A DNA stretch of 64,000 nucleotides from Ignavibacteria bacterium (GCA_025612245.1 JAAXKQ010000019.1:51697-115696), one strand, 5' to 3'; shown: positions 26,768 through 36,557, counted from the stretch's first letter. Notes: generated by a model from the letters alone, not told the origin. Program-made: numbers and translations.

Positions 26768-27193
26768 ATGAATAAAAAGAAAGTGGAAGTCCTCCTGGTT
26801 GAAGATAACCCGGGAGACGTGACGCTGATCAGGGAAATACTGCTCGAAAATGCTCCTCATATCAGCCTTAATGTTATTATGAACGGCGAGGATGCCCTGA
26901 ATTATCTTTTCCGCAAGGAAGAATTTTCAGATGCAACAGTTCCGGCACTGATGATACTGGACCTCAACCTTCCCAAGAAATCGGGCAAGGAAATTCTTGA
27001 GGAAATAAAGGGCGAAAAAGGCCTGTGTGAAATCCCCATAATTATTTACTCAAGCGCTGATATTGACGAGAATATTTTTACAAACAAAAAATACAATATT
27101 AAGTATTACCTAGTAAAGCCTATTGCGCTTGAGGATTATATCAGCTCAATTGAATTCATAAAAAGTTATATCTCCAAACTGATGACGGAATAA
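26768..27193 (+). CDS. Single-domain response regulator (Rcp1-like)
   Basis: 141 residues, receiver domain only. Acidic pocket E12/D13 (LLVEDNPGD), phospho-acceptor Asp65 (MILDLNLP), the conserved Ser in IIYSSAD and Lys in YLVKPIA are all present. The LVEDNPGD signature and the long beta4-alpha4 region resemble Rcp1-type regulators that pair with PAS/phytochrome kinases. The large PAS-GAF kinase 316 bp downstream, with a C-terminal kinase of the same type as those partners, is the likely donor. It has no output domain, so it acts by protein contact or relay. Confidence 0.9.
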   Translation: MNKKKVEVLLVEDNPGDVTLIREILLENAPHISLNVIMNGEDALNYLFRKEEFSDATVPALMILDLNLPKKSGKEILEEIKGEKGLCEIPIIIYSSADIDENIFTNKKYNIKYYLVKPIALEDYISSIEFIKSYISKLMTE

Positions 27194-27509
27194 GTCTCAT
27201 TTACAAATAGACGACATCACCTTATAAATTCCTCAGTTCTTACCCCCTCTAAAAAAAATCAGACGGCATTTACGCTCTGCACGGATAAAACCCTGCCGGG
27301 CAGAGTTCCGGCTTAAAATAAAGTTTTTTATAAAGACCTCATAGACAGAGGGCGGAAAGCACGGTTAAAAAAATATCTGAAGGCTATTGATATTTAATTT
27401 CTCTTGTGTATATTAAACAAAACCCGGAGTAATACTGATTCCTTCACGTGCAGCTTCAGTTGGTAAATAATGTTATTTGATCCTGAATTATTAACTATAC
27501 TTATTGACT
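27194..27509. other. Intergenic region before the PAS-GAF kinase
   Basis: 316 bp with no gene. One weak hairpin CTCTGC/GCAGAG (27275-27280 with 27300-27305) lies after the response regulator; the rest is AT-rich and presumably carries the kinase promoter. Confidence 0.4.
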
Positions 27510-30386
27510 ATGATTGTACGCCTCTTGCTAATTGGAATGTTTTATGCACTGACTTTTGCATTCGACCTGTATACGCATGCAGGACTTTTCGAGTGGCTGC
27601 TGTATTTTATTCCCGTCGTTTATTCATTCAAGAAATTTTCAGACAAGATAACCATTCTCCTTGGCAGTATTGCCACTGTTTTAATAGGAACTGGATTAGC
27701 CATTTATCCCGTTGCAGGCGACTACTCGCAGCCTCTGCTTAACAGGCTTCTTGGAATTACTCTACTCTGGATTACGATCTTTCTTTATCTCAAATACAGG
27801 CATTCCGTTGAAAAGCTGAATCTCAGCACTGCACAGCTTTTCCAGCAGGCCAAAATTTTAAGCCAGCAGGCCGAGGATCTCGACCGTGAGCGCCACCGTC
27901 TGAAGTATGCCCTGAGGGAGGCGGCTGAATCGCAGGAATTTTACCGTATAATAGGTGAAACAATCCCATACGGGGTCTGGGCTGCTGATTCGGAAGGAGG
28001 GATGATTTATTTCAGCCAGCAGATGCTGGACCTGCTTGGTCTTACGATGCCGGAGGCAAAAGGGCGTGGATGGCTTAACGTCCTGCCGAAGCCGGAGGCT
28101 GATGCTTTAATTGAAACTTGGGCTAAAAGTATAAAAACAGGGAAGATGTGGGACCAGGAGATAAAGATTCCGGGTAAAGACGGCCTCGTGCACACCATAC
28201 TTTCACGCGGTAAAGGCGTTCTAGATTCAGAGGGAAGCGTTACAAAGTGGGTGGGTATTAACCTGGATATTACAGAGCGCAAGCGCATGGAGGCGCAGCT
28301 TGAATATAATACAATGCTGCTGGAAAACGTCAACGATGCAATTTTCGCCTACGATGAAAACTACATAATAAGGTCCTGGAACAGGGCCGCAGAAAAGATG
28401 TACGGCTGGAGGCAGGATGAAGCCCTCAACAGGAAAATTACCGACATACTAAAAACCGATGTCTCCTACACGCAGGGGTCGTTTTTAGCCAGGAAACTGC
28501 AGGAAACAGGGTTTGTTGAAACCGAGGTGACACAGTTCAGAAAAGACGGCTCTGCAATTGAAGTCGATTCCCATACGCGTGTGTTAAAGGACAAAAACGG
28601 AAAGGTAATTGGCTGCGCTGCTGTTAACCGCGATATTACAGACAGGAAGAAAGCCGAGGAGGCGCTGCGCGAAAAAGATCAGCGCTTCCGCCTTGCGGTG
28701 GATCATTTTCCGTTTGTCTTCGGCATTTATGACAAAGACCGCCGTTACCGTTTTATGAATGCCGCGGGGCAGAAGGCTTCGGGTTATAAGTTTCATGAGT
28801 TCATCGGACGGCGGGATGAGGAGCTGTTTCCGAAGGAAATGACCGATTGCTTCATTCCTGCGTTAAAAAGGACGGTTGAATCCAGGCAAATACAAACCAT
28901 TGAGTGCCAGATGAATTTCGACGGCAGGCAGATTGCACAGTATATAACGTATGTACCTTTGCTTAACAGGAAAAGAGAAGTTGTTGAAGTGCTGGGGCTT
29001 ACAATTGACATAACAACAAGGCGTGAAATTGAGGAGCTCACGAACAGGAAAAAAGAGCAGGCGGAAGTAATGTCTGACATTTCTGAGGCGCTTGTCCGCA
29101 TGAGCCTGGATTATGATGCCGTTCTTGAGGTTACGGTCGAGAAAATAGCTTGCCTGATAGGGGATGCCTGCATGCTGCTGATGATTTCGGATGACGAAAA
29201 GTTTCTGCGTCCTCTGACTCTCTGGCATCCGGATAAACAAGCGGAAGAATTCATAAAAAAGCGTCTCATTGAGCACGTGCAAATAGTTGGTGAGGGGGTA
29301 TCGGGTAAAGTGATCAAGGAGGGAAAGGCGGCCATTTTCCCGGAAATTACAGAGGATGAAGTAAGGGCGAACTTTAAGGATGAATATATAGAGATTTATG
29401 AGCGCTTCAGGTTCTTCAGCCTGCTTGATGTGCCCCTGCGCTCATACGGGCGCACGATGGGCTCAGTCCTGCTCATAAGGACCAGTCCCGGCAAGTCGTA
29501 CACAGATGACGACCTGGAATTTGTGCAGAACATTGCCGATAAGGCAGCTCTGGCAATTGAAAACGCGAGACTTTACCAGGATAAAATCCATGAAATTGAA
29601 GAAAGGAAAATAATAGAGGAAAACCTAAAGAATACCTTGATTGAGCTGAATAATTCCAACCGTGAGCTGGAACAGTTCGCCTACGTTGCCTCACACGACC
29701 TTCAGGAGCCTTTAAGGATGGTTGCCACCTATACGCAGCTGCTTTCAAAGAAATACCAGAACAGGCTCGATAACAAGGCCGACGAGTATATTGCTTTTGC
29801 AGTTGAAGGTGCCAGGAGAATGCACCAGCTTCTGCTGGATCTGCTTGGGTACTCGGAAGTTTCCAGGAAATCACTTGCTTCAAAGCCCACAGATCTGAAC
29901 CTTGTTCTCAGGTCTGCTCTCGAAGACATGAAATACCTCATTCACACTTCGGGGGCAAATGTAACGTATTCACAACTTCCCGTCGTTAAGTGCTACTCTG
30001 ACCAGATCAGGCAGCTGTTCTTCAACCTCATTGAAAATGCAATTAAATTCAGCGGGGGCAAGAAGCCACTTGTATGTATTACTTCCGAGGAAAAGGAACG
30101 CGAGTGGGTCTTTTCTGTGAAAGATAACGGCATTGGCATAAATCCGGAATACCATGAACGTATATTTGTCATATTCCAGCGGCTGCACCAGAGGAGTGAG
30201 TACCCGGGTAACGGCATAGGCCTTGCATTGTGCAAAAAGATAGTTGAGCGGCACTTCGGGAGGATCTGGGTCGAATCTGGAAGCGGGCAGGGGGCTGCCT
30301 TTTACTTTACAATCCCGAAGGAAGATAAAGAAGTGCCCCCGGTAAATCTGCCTTTACGAAACAGGATTACCGACTTCAGGAATTAG
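27510..30386 (+). CDS. Membrane-anchored histidine kinase with three PAS domains and a GAF domain
   Basis: 958 residues from the ATG at 27510 (a TTG two codons upstream is also open). About four N-terminal membrane segments (1-95) are followed by a coiled coil, PAS domains near 150-265, 275-390 and 395-510, a GAF domain (about 515-695, VGEGVSGKV), HisKA with His729 (ASHDLQEP) and HATPase (VKDNGIGIN, GNGIGLALCKK). No periplasmic domain, so signals are probably small molecules, redox or light sensed by PAS/GAF. The kinase core is very close to those at 6125, 37604 and 39165, pointing to lineage-specific expansion. Likely partner: the single-domain regulator upstream. Confidence 0.9.
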   Translation: MIVRLLLIGMFYALTFAFDLYTHAGLFEWLLYFIPVVYSFKKFSDKITILLGSIATVLIGTGLAIYPVAGDYSQPLLNRLLGITLLWITIFLYLKYRHSVEKLNLSTAQLFQQAKILSQQAEDLDRERHRLKYALREAAESQEFYRIIGETIPYGVWAADSEGGMIYFSQQMLDLLGLTMPEAKGRGWLNVLPKPEADALIETWAKSIKTGKMWDQEIKIPGKDGLVHTILSRGKGVLDSEGSVTKWVGINLDITERKRMEAQLEYNTMLLENVNDAIFAYDENYIIRSWNRAAEKMYGWRQDEALNRKITDILKTDVSYTQGSFLARKLQETGFVETEVTQFRKDGSAIEVDSHTRVLKDKNGKVIGCAAVNRDITDRKKAEEALREKDQRFRLAVDHFPFVFGIYDKDRRYRFMNAAGQKASGYKFHEFIGRRDEELFPKEMTDCFIPALKRTVESRQIQTIECQMNFDGRQIAQYITYVPLLNRKREVVEVLGLTIDITTRREIEELTNRKKEQAEVMSDISEALVRMSLDYDAVLEVTVEKIACLIGDACMLLMISDDEKFLRPLTLWHPDKQAEEFIKKRLIEHVQIVGEGVSGKVIKEGKAAIFPEITEDEVRANFKDEYIEIYERFRFFSLLDVPLRSYGRTMGSVLLIRTSPGKSYTDDDLEFVQNIADKAALAIENARLYQDKIHEIEERKIIEENLKNTLIELNNSNRELEQFAYVASHDLQEPLRMVATYTQLLSKKYQNRLDNKADEYIAFAVEGARRMHQLLLDLLGYSEVSRKSLASKPTDLNLVLRSALEDMKYLIHTSGANVTYSQLPVVKCYSDQIRQLFFNLIENAIKFSGGKKPLVCITSEEKEREWVFSVKDNGIGINPEYHERIFVIFQRLHQRSEYPGNGIGLALCKKIVERHFGRIWVESGSGQGAAFYFTIPKEDKEVPPVNLPLRNRITDFRN

Positions 30387-30454
30387 TGCAGCCTGTGTAT
30401 CGCCTGCTCGCGCTCTTCCCACCCCCGGCAAGAGGAGGCTCACGGCTAAAGCAG

Positions 30455-30685
30455 TCATTCTGATCCGTTGGCGTTGTAATTCTTCCTGAAATCCCTGTTA
30501 TTTTGCTGATAATGATGGTGCCTGTGCCTTAAGAGCGGATGATGCCTTAAGATCAGATTCGATCTGAAAACCATCAGTCCTGCATAAGACATTGCGGTAA
30601 AGAGCAGGACAAGCAAAACAAAAGAAAGAATAACCAAATGGCCCTGCATAGTTAACCCCCATGTTTTTTTAAGTCTACTGAGCAT
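30455..30685 (-). CDS. Small His-rich single-pass membrane protein, 76 residues
   Basis: Not recognised. One transmembrane helix (about 17-40) followed by a basic, histidine-rich C terminus (RHHPLLRHRHHHYQQ). The ATG overlaps the last codons of the upstream 232-residue gene by 11 bp and a GGAG immediately precedes it, so translation is probably coupled to that gene, which is the main reason to call it. A metal-binding role for the histidines is only a possibility. Confidence 0.55.
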   Translation of the reverse strand: MLSRLKKTWGLTMQGHLVILSFVLLVLLFTAMSYAGLMVFRSNLILRHHPLLRHRHHHYQQNNRDFRKNYNANGSE

Positions 30686-31373
30686 CTCCTGCAGCGGGGA
30701 ATGCCTTCGAGCGAAGGTAATCGCTGTAGAAGTCAGGATACTTTTCTCTAATATGTTCTGCCAGGTGATCGAGCGTATTATGGATCAGGCTGAAAGCCTC
30801 GTCGTAATTCTCGTCGATTTCTTTCTTCCAGTCCGTACTTTCATATACTGTACTTCCGCTCAGCCCCGTAGCGTAAGAAAAATGATCTATGGTCCGGTGA
30901 AAGTCTTCCAGGCTAAAGGGTTCAACGCCCAGAAAAGCGAGTGTATCGGAATAGGTTTTTGAATAGTCCTTAATTAAAATTCCGAACCTGAAGAGCTCCT
31001 CATCAGACATTTCCTTGAGTGCCTGTTCCCTGACAGAAGCCGTGCTTACGATTTCGTAGTTATCGGCCATTACCCCGTAGTTTTTCAGTGCGCCTGCAAT
31101 TTTAAGCAGATGCCTTATAAGCTTATTTTTAGCTTCAATATATTTCTGTGTGATCTTTGCAGTGTAGTCGTTGAGCCTCCTGGTGGCGTTAGAAATTTCC
31201 GGGTGTTCGCCTGCAATCTCCCTGTGCGAGTCTAAGGTTAAACAGATCGATCTCAGTATACCAAGCTCCGGCAGCCTCTGGTGAAGTGCAGATTTTTCAT
31301 TCTCCTGCTCCGTATCAGCCGCCCCGGATTTGGTCTCCTGCTCCGGATGGCCCGAATTAAGATAACTTTCCAT
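30675..31373 (-). CDS. Hypothetical helical protein, 232 residues (paralogue of the gene at 40505)
   Basis: Not assigned to a family. Almost wholly alpha-helical, without signal peptide or membrane helix; the N-terminal 30 residues are low-complexity and acidic. Length, helix pattern and the C-terminal motif (YPDFYSDYLRSKAF) resemble the 231-residue protein at 40505-41200 (YEEFYDEYIYARDL), so the two look like distant paralogues. A GGAG site lies 9 bases before the ATG. Downstream it overlaps a small membrane protein gene. A helical-bundle scaffold or sensor is a guess that the sequence cannot test. Confidence 0.75.
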   Translation of the reverse strand: MESYLNSGHPEQETKSGAADTEQENEKSALHQRLPELGILRSICLTLDSHREIAGEHPEISNATRRLNDYTAKITQKYIEAKNKLIRHLLKIAGALKNYGVMADNYEIVSTASVREQALKEMSDEELFRFGILIKDYSKTYSDTLAFLGVEPFSLEDFHRTIDHFSYATGLSGSTVYESTDWKKEIDENYDEAFSLIHNTLDHLAEHIREKYPDFYSDYLRSKAFPAAGDAQ

Positions 31374-31692
31374 GAACTTTTACTCCTTTCTCACGTATAA
31401 AATCCCGGTCATATACGCACACAAGATCCGATTCCGGGCTTAACCAACCGATATATTTTTACGGAATTTTTCCTTTAGTGTCAAGCCATTTTGTGAAGCC
31501 CGTGCCAGAATACGTGAAACAAGTCACAACAGATGAGGATAAATTCACAAAAAAGTCCGATTTTAGAAGTTTATACTCCAGCTATATTAACGCATATTAT
31601 ATTGCGATTATGGCAAAAGTCTGCCGGAAACCGGCCCCTTTTAAGATATCCAATGCAAAACATGTCTAACAACAAAACCCGTCGCAAAAGAA
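31374..31692. other. Intergenic region between divergent genes, upstream of the terminase pair
   Basis: 319 bp, AT-rich, carrying the ribosome site of the minus-strand helical protein and presumably divergent promoters. Short frames in it lack ribosome sites. No attachment-site-like repeat was seen. Confidence 0.4.
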
Positions 31693-32103
31693 ATGAGGAA
31701 AGAAGAGAAAAAAGAGAGAATAAAAGAGATACGCCAGCTTAGAAAGCTGAAAATGGAAAGAAAAAAGTGGCAGTACCCGACTGCCTCCGATTTTAAGGTG
31801 GAATACTGCCAGATGCTCATGGACCACTGCAGTCAGGGTTACAGCTGTCAGTCCTTTGCGGCAAAAATTAACGTAATGCCTGAAGTGCTTGAAAGATGGA
31901 CAGATGAGTACCCGGAATTTAAGAACGCAAGGCTAAGGGCTGAACTTCAGCTAAAGATGTTCTGGGAAATGCTGGCTGTTGAGGCATGCAAAAAAAAGTT
32001 TTCCATAAGCGTATTCAGATACTATACGGGAGACGGCAAGGAGCAAAATCCTCCCGCCTCGGGTAGGGTTGTAATTTTGCCTGAAGAGGAGAGTTCAAAG
32101 TAA
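31693..32103 (+). CDS. Small terminase subunit-like protein
   Basis: 136 residues. A very basic N terminus (RKEEKKERIKEIRQLRKL) is followed by a helix-turn-helix-like segment (SCQSFAAKINVMPEVLERW) and a C-terminal helical region. Position immediately before a large terminase gene (8 bp gap), size and HTH fit a TerS that recognises packaging-site DNA. Start chosen at ATG 31693, the first in frame; the ribosome site is weak. Assignment depends largely on its neighbour. Confidence 0.65.
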   Translation: MRKEEKKERIKEIRQLRKLKMERKKWQYPTASDFKVEYCQMLMDHCSQGYSCQSFAAKINVMPEVLERWTDEYPEFKNARLRAELQLKMFWEMLAVEACKKKFSISVFRYYTGDGKEQNPPASGRVVILPEEESSK

Positions 32104-32111
32104 GGATTAAC

Positions 32112-33449
32112 ATGCTGCCGGAAATTCTCTGGAAACCACAGCCCTCGCAGTGCCTGATGCTCACCTCTTCTGCAGACGAGATCCTCTTTGGAGGGGCAAA
32201 AGGAGGCGGAAAGTCGGAGGCCCTCCTTTTCGGGGCATTGCGCTATATAGACCGCATGGGTTATAAGGCTCTTATAGTAAGGCGAACCTACCCCCGCCTG
32301 AAAGAGCTCATAGGGCGCGCCATGTGCTTTAAGCAGCTTTCGGGCCATTACAACAAGCAGGAGAAGACGTGGAAATTCCCGGGCGGCGGAAGCATTAGCT
32401 TCGGGCACTGCCAGAACCCGGGCGATGAACTGAACTACCAGGGGCATCAGTATCATTATATCGGCTTCGACCAGGTGGAGGAATTCACGGAGGAAATGTT
32501 CCTCGTAATTTCTGCCTGCGGCCGAAAGGCAGATGACATTCCCGTAAGAATTCGTGCTACCGCAAATCCCGGCGGAATAGGACGAATCTGGGTCAGAAAA
32601 AGGTGGATACAGGAGAAACTCCCCAATGTAAAGTATTATACGCAGGGCGTTGTAAATGGAAAACCCGTCAAACTGAGCAGCATGTTTATCCCTTCGACGG
32701 TTTTCGACAATAAAATTCTCCTTGAACATAACCCCGAGTACGTCTTATTTCTGCAGAATTTGCCCGAAAAGCTGAAACGCATGTACCTTGAGGGCGACTT
32801 TGAGGCAGGGGATGAATCGGACCAGCTTATAGAGTACAGGTATATTGAAAAAGCAAGGACAGACCCTTTACAGATCCCTGAGGTTTTACATGAGGCAACG
32901 CTTGGAGTTGATGTAGCACGCTTTGGGGACGATAAGACGGTTTTTGCATTTATGGAGAATAACGTGCTGCAAAAAATTGAGGAATTTGAAAAGAAAGACA
33001 TTGCCGAGGTAGCGGAGCTTCTTACAGATAGGATTGAGGCTTATAAAATAAAACCTGAAAATGTGGGCGTGGATACAGTGGGACTTGGAGCCGGCGTTTA
33101 CGACATCTGCAGGTCACGCGGCTTAATTCTGACGGAAATCATCTCGGGCATGAAGCCCCTTGAACTAAAAGGCGATCCCTTTAGCTACAGGAACCTGAGA
33201 TCACAGATGCTCTGGCGCTTCAGGGAATGCCTGATGAAAGGTGAAATTAAAATTGGCATTGATGACGACATTCTTAAAGAAGAAGCAATTGCCGTTCGCT
33301 ATGAGATATCGAACGAAAGGCTGATTGCAATTGAAAGTAAGGAAGAAGTAAAAAGGCGCATAGGGCGCAGCACGAACCGCCTGGATGCCGCGGTTTATGC
33401 CTGGTTTGTGCGTGAAATGAAGTCTTACAGAAAGCCGCACCTGTATTGA
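32112..33449 (+). CDS. Phage-type large terminase subunit (TerL)
   Basis: 445 residues, full length for a TerL. ATPase: Walker A GGAKGGGKS at 27-35 and Walker B IGFDQ with Asp120-Gln121, where the usual residue after the Asp is Glu. Nuclease: RNase H-like segments GVDVARFGDD, VGVDTVGLG and NRLDAAVYAW keep the three metal-binding aspartates. TerL cuts and pumps phage DNA into a procapsid. An AAGGA site overlaps the TerS stop. No portal, protease, capsid, tail or integrase gene lies nearby, so this is an orphan pair: a prophage remnant that is still intact, or a domesticated enzyme. Confidence 0.88.
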   Translation: MLPEILWKPQPSQCLMLTSSADEILFGGAKGGGKSEALLFGALRYIDRMGYKALIVRRTYPRLKELIGRAMCFKQLSGHYNKQEKTWKFPGGGSISFGHCQNPGDELNYQGHQYHYIGFDQVEEFTEEMFLVISACGRKADDIPVRIRATANPGGIGRIWVRKRWIQEKLPNVKYYTQGVVNGKPVKLSSMFIPSTVFDNKILLEHNPEYVLFLQNLPEKLKRMYLEGDFEAGDESDQLIEYRYIEKARTDPLQIPEVLHEATLGVDVARFGDDKTVFAFMENNVLQKIEEFEKKDIAEVAELLTDRIEAYKIKPENVGVDTVGLGAGVYDICRSRGLILTEIISGMKPLELKGDPFSYRNLRSQMLWRFRECLMKGEIKIGIDDDILKEEAIAVRYEISNERLIAIESKEEVKRRIGRSTNRLDAAVYAWFVREMKSYRKPHLY

Positions 33450-33703
33450 AAAATTGGTGTTTCTAACGTCATTTCTGCTGTAGCCCTTATGTACCATGGA
33501 TTTTTTTGACGGCTGAAGAAAAAATAGCTCTCAAAAAAATACTTTTTTTAAATAATTTTTCCGAAAACCCCTTTCGTCACCATATTATATATATAGAAGA
33601 ATAATTGCTTTTGTTTAACCTAAAGACAATTTTATCCTTTTTTATTACGGAAACTATTTCTATGGCAATCAAATAGTATTATTAATAAATTGAACATGAA
33701 AAA

Positions 33704-34015
33704 ATGAAATTAGAAGATAAGATTTCGAAAGCTGAAGTTTCCTACATATACAGCATGAATTTCAACTCGAGGAAGAAACTTTTCACCTTGAACCTTGCAA
33801 AGAGCCCTGAACCAGCCACCGGCGCAAAGAAAAAACTGACTTTTAAGGACGTCAGCAATTTTCTTATTGACGAAGAGACTGTCAGCCAGTTGGATCAGAT
33901 CCTGGGCATTGGGGAGTATAGGGAAGAGGAAAAGGTTAAATACGTCTTTCTGACAGAGCAAAGGACTTTCATGTTTTGGACAGATAAGGAACCGCTGATT
34001 AGTGACGTGGTCTAG
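33704..34015 (+). CDS. Hypothetical protein, 103 residues
   Basis: Not recognised. Soluble, mixed helix/strand, with KLTFKDVSNFLIDEETVSQLDQILGIGEY in the middle and a C-terminal WTDKEPLI. No signal peptide, no clear ribosome site (an AT-rich leader precedes it). It lies between the orphan terminase and an outer-membrane receptor, on the same strand as both. Frame length and composition make it probably real. Confidence 0.5.
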   Translation: MKLEDKISKAEVSYIYSMNFNSRKKLFTLNLAKSPEPATGAKKKLTFKDVSNFLIDEETVSQLDQILGIGEYREEEKVKYVFLTEQRTFMFWTDKEPLISDVV

Positions 34016-34057
34016 CGCTACCTTTAATTATTTTACACCCTAAACCCTGGAGAACAG

Positions 34058-36472
34058 ATGAAACTTAGATCCTTAATTTTCTTTCTCATGCTGCCTTTTT
34101 GTTCCTTATTATTTGCCCAGAAATCGCCGGAGAACTACAAACTAACCGGGAACCTGAGAGATGAAACGACCGGCAAAGCACTCGTTTCGGCAACAGTATC
34201 TATACTGAAAAGAGCCGACAATAAAACCCTTACAGGTTCAATTACCGATGAGAAGGGAAATTTTACGGCTGAGAACATACCGGAGAAAGTTGTACGCGTA
34301 AGACTTTCCATGCTGGGCTACCAGACAATGACCATTGACTCCGTGGACCTTTCGGAGTCCTCCAGGCTGGGCCTTGTCAAGCTTAAATCTTCGGCCATCG
34401 TAATGCCGGAGATCGTAATCAAGTCCTTAAAGCCAATGATAGAGTTTCAGGCCGACAGGCAAATTCTTAACATGGACCGCCTGCCCGGCAGTTCAGGCTC
34501 CGTAACGGATGCTTTGAAGAATTCCGGCGTGGTGGAAGTGGACCCGCAGTCGAATAAGATTTCCGTGCGCGGCCAGGACGTAAAGCTACAGATGGACGGG
34601 CACGAGTACACACTCTCCTCCGACATGCTTGCGCAGCTGCCGGCTGCAATGATAGATCAGGCGGAAGTAATCTTTGCCCCCGGCGCAAAAGAGAGCGCCG
34701 AAGGAGGTACGTATATACTGAACCTGATTTCAAAAAAGAACACCTTCGATAACTACAGTGGGTCTGTAAGCCTTAATACCGCAACAAACAAGAATACCGG
34801 GGGCGGGCTGAATCTTAATTACAAGAAAGATAACCTGAACATCTTTGCCCAGGGCTTCGGAAGCTATTACGAATTCGAAAGCTCAAGCGAGTCCGAAAGG
34901 TATTCCTATCCAAGCCAGACACTCTATCACCAGAAGTCAAAAGGCAGCAGCAAGGGCACGAGCCCGTTCGGGTACGCAAAAATGGGGTTCGATTACGACT
35001 TTGACGCGAAAAACTCAATGACTATGTACGGCTCCTATAACTTAAACGGTTATGATTACACCAGCCTGTCGGATTATTCCGTAATGAATAACCAGGAGCT
35101 CTACCAGTATGGATATAACAGGAACGGAACCAATAACGGGGATTACGGCAGCCTTTCATTATACGGGTTTTTCAAAAGAAAATTTGAGGCAAAAGGCCAT
35201 GAGCTTACCTTTGACCTGATGTATACAAAAATTAATAACCCTTCGGAAAGCGACATGGTGCTCGACTATAGCAACAAGCCGGGAATGCCGGAAATGCAGA
35301 ACGGCCACACCGGGGTTAATGCGAATACTTTGATCTTTAAGACGGATTACGCGCTGCCGATCGCCTCCAGCAGGCTTGAGGCAGGTTATAGCTTTACCTT
35401 CAGAAACAGGGAAAACGACTACGACGTTCTTAATTATTCTTACAGGATCTTTGACTGGCGAGACAGCCTTGGCCTGAGCAATACGTTCAGGTACAAAGAG
35501 CGCATAAATGCCCTTTATGCCTCGCTTTCATACAAGATAGACAAATTCGACATAAAAGGAGGTCTGAGGGCGGAAAACCTCAATACCGAAGGAAACCAGG
35601 TTACCATGCAGACAGCATTTTCTGAAAATTTCCTGAACTTTTTCCCAAACCTGAATGTCTCCTACAGGTTTAACGACCTCTTTAACCTGGGCTTCAACAC
35701 CTTCAGAAGGGTTACTTACCCGCAGATTTACTATATTAATCCTTTCAGGCAATACCAGGGGCCGAATTCCTTCTACGCAGGCAACCCGGAACTGAAACCA
35801 TATTACGTTAATTCCTATGCCGTTAACCTTTCGCAGTACATTAACGTCTTTTATGTCTATTCGACAGGTTATTATTCAAGCGCCACGGCTACAGAAAACG
35901 ACAGCGTACTGATTCAAAGCTACGTTAACCTGAACAGCGGCAAAACCTTTGGCGTCGATCTTACGCTGCCTTATTATAATTCTCCAATGATGCCTTTTCA
36001 CCTGCCGGATTTTATTACAATGATTAACGTACAGTACCATTTCCTTTCAAGAAAACAGACCGGTAAATATATAACAGAGGACCTCTCCATGACAGAGAAC
36101 TCCTATACGTTAAATGCGAACCTCGGGCTCAAGCTCTGGTATGACGTTGACCTGAACTGTTACATGTACTATAAGCCAAAGACAAAAAACAGAATAGCAT
36201 ATTCAAACGGTTATAAGTATTTTGGCGTTTACTTCAGCAAATCTTTCATGGAAAACAAGCTGAGGCTGAACCTGTCGATAAATGATCCGTTCCAGTGGCA
36301 GAACGGCGTAAATGAATCCTTTGGCTCGACTTATTACACGCGCGGCTCATATAAATCCACAAACAGCAGGAATATTTCCCTGGGAATTACATACATGTTT
36401 AACGATTACAAGGACAGGCGCGACCGTAACGTTGATGACGGCCGCGACGGAGCCGGAAAGAGTTCGTTCTAG
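34058..36472 (+). CDS. TonB-dependent-receptor-like outer-membrane beta-barrel protein (OMP_b-brl_3 type)
   Basis: 804 residues. Signal peptide (MKLRSLIFFLMLPFCSLLFAQ), a carboxypeptidase-like regulatory beta domain (about 26-105; SATVSILKRAD, GSITDEKGNF), a plug-like region (about 110-220; SGSVTDALKNSGVVEVD, GQDVKLQMDG), then an Asn/Tyr/Ser-rich barrel with many alternating strands and a terminal SLGITYMF. This is the architecture of the Bacteroidota outer membrane beta-barrel family linked to TonB receptors. No SusD partner is adjacent, so it is not a classical polysaccharide locus. Ligand unknown. A strong terminator follows. Confidence 0.87.
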   Translation: MKLRSLIFFLMLPFCSLLFAQKSPENYKLTGNLRDETTGKALVSATVSILKRADNKTLTGSITDEKGNFTAENIPEKVVRVRLSMLGYQTMTIDSVDLSESSRLGLVKLKSSAIVMPEIVIKSLKPMIEFQADRQILNMDRLPGSSGSVTDALKNSGVVEVDPQSNKISVRGQDVKLQMDGHEYTLSSDMLAQLPAAMIDQAEVIFAPGAKESAEGGTYILNLISKKNTFDNYSGSVSLNTATNKNTGGGLNLNYKKDNLNIFAQGFGSYYEFESSSESERYSYPSQTLYHQKSKGSSKGTSPFGYAKMGFDYDFDAKNSMTMYGSYNLNGYDYTSLSDYSVMNNQELYQYGYNRNGTNNGDYGSLSLYGFFKRKFEAKGHELTFDLMYTKINNPSESDMVLDYSNKPGMPEMQNGHTGVNANTLIFKTDYALPIASSRLEAGYSFTFRNRENDYDVLNYSYRIFDWRDSLGLSNTFRYKERINALYASLSYKIDKFDIKGGLRAENLNTEGNQVTMQTAFSENFLNFFPNLNVSYRFNDLFNLGFNTFRRVTYPQIYYINPFRQYQGPNSFYAGNPELKPYYVNSYAVNLSQYINVFYVYSTGYYSSATATENDSVLIQSYVNLNSGKTFGVDLTLPYYNSPMMPFHLPDFITMINVQYHFLSRKQTGKYITEDLSMTENSYTLNANLGLKLWYDVDLNCYMYYKPKTKNRIAYSNGYKYFGVYFSKSFMENKLRLNLSINDPFQWQNGVNESFGSTYYTRGSYKSTNSRNISLGITYMFNDYKDRRDRNVDDGRDGAGKSSF

Positions 36473-36512
36473 GATAAATTTACCACTACGGATTTTGTTC
36501 AGTTAAAACCTC

Positions 36513-36557
36513 AAAAGGGGTAGAAAGAGAGAATAGCTTTCTGCCCCTTTTCTTTTC
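36513..36557 (+). terminator. Terminator of the outer-membrane receptor gene
   Basis: A 15-bp stem (36513-36527 with 36537-36551) with one T-G wobble, 9-nt loop and a CTTTTCCTT tail, 40 bp past the stop. Confidence 0.85.

Noticed and set aside
31478..31669. 63-residue frame before TerS
   Set aside because: No ribosome site and no recognisable composition; left as intergenic.
32022..32729. 235-residue minus-strand frame opposite the terminase
   Set aside because: It lies antisense to the TerL ATPase domain; its sequence shows no family feature or start signal.
31374..34057. Complete prophage around the terminase
   Set aside because: No portal, capsid, tail, integrase, lysis or attachment repeats were found on either side.
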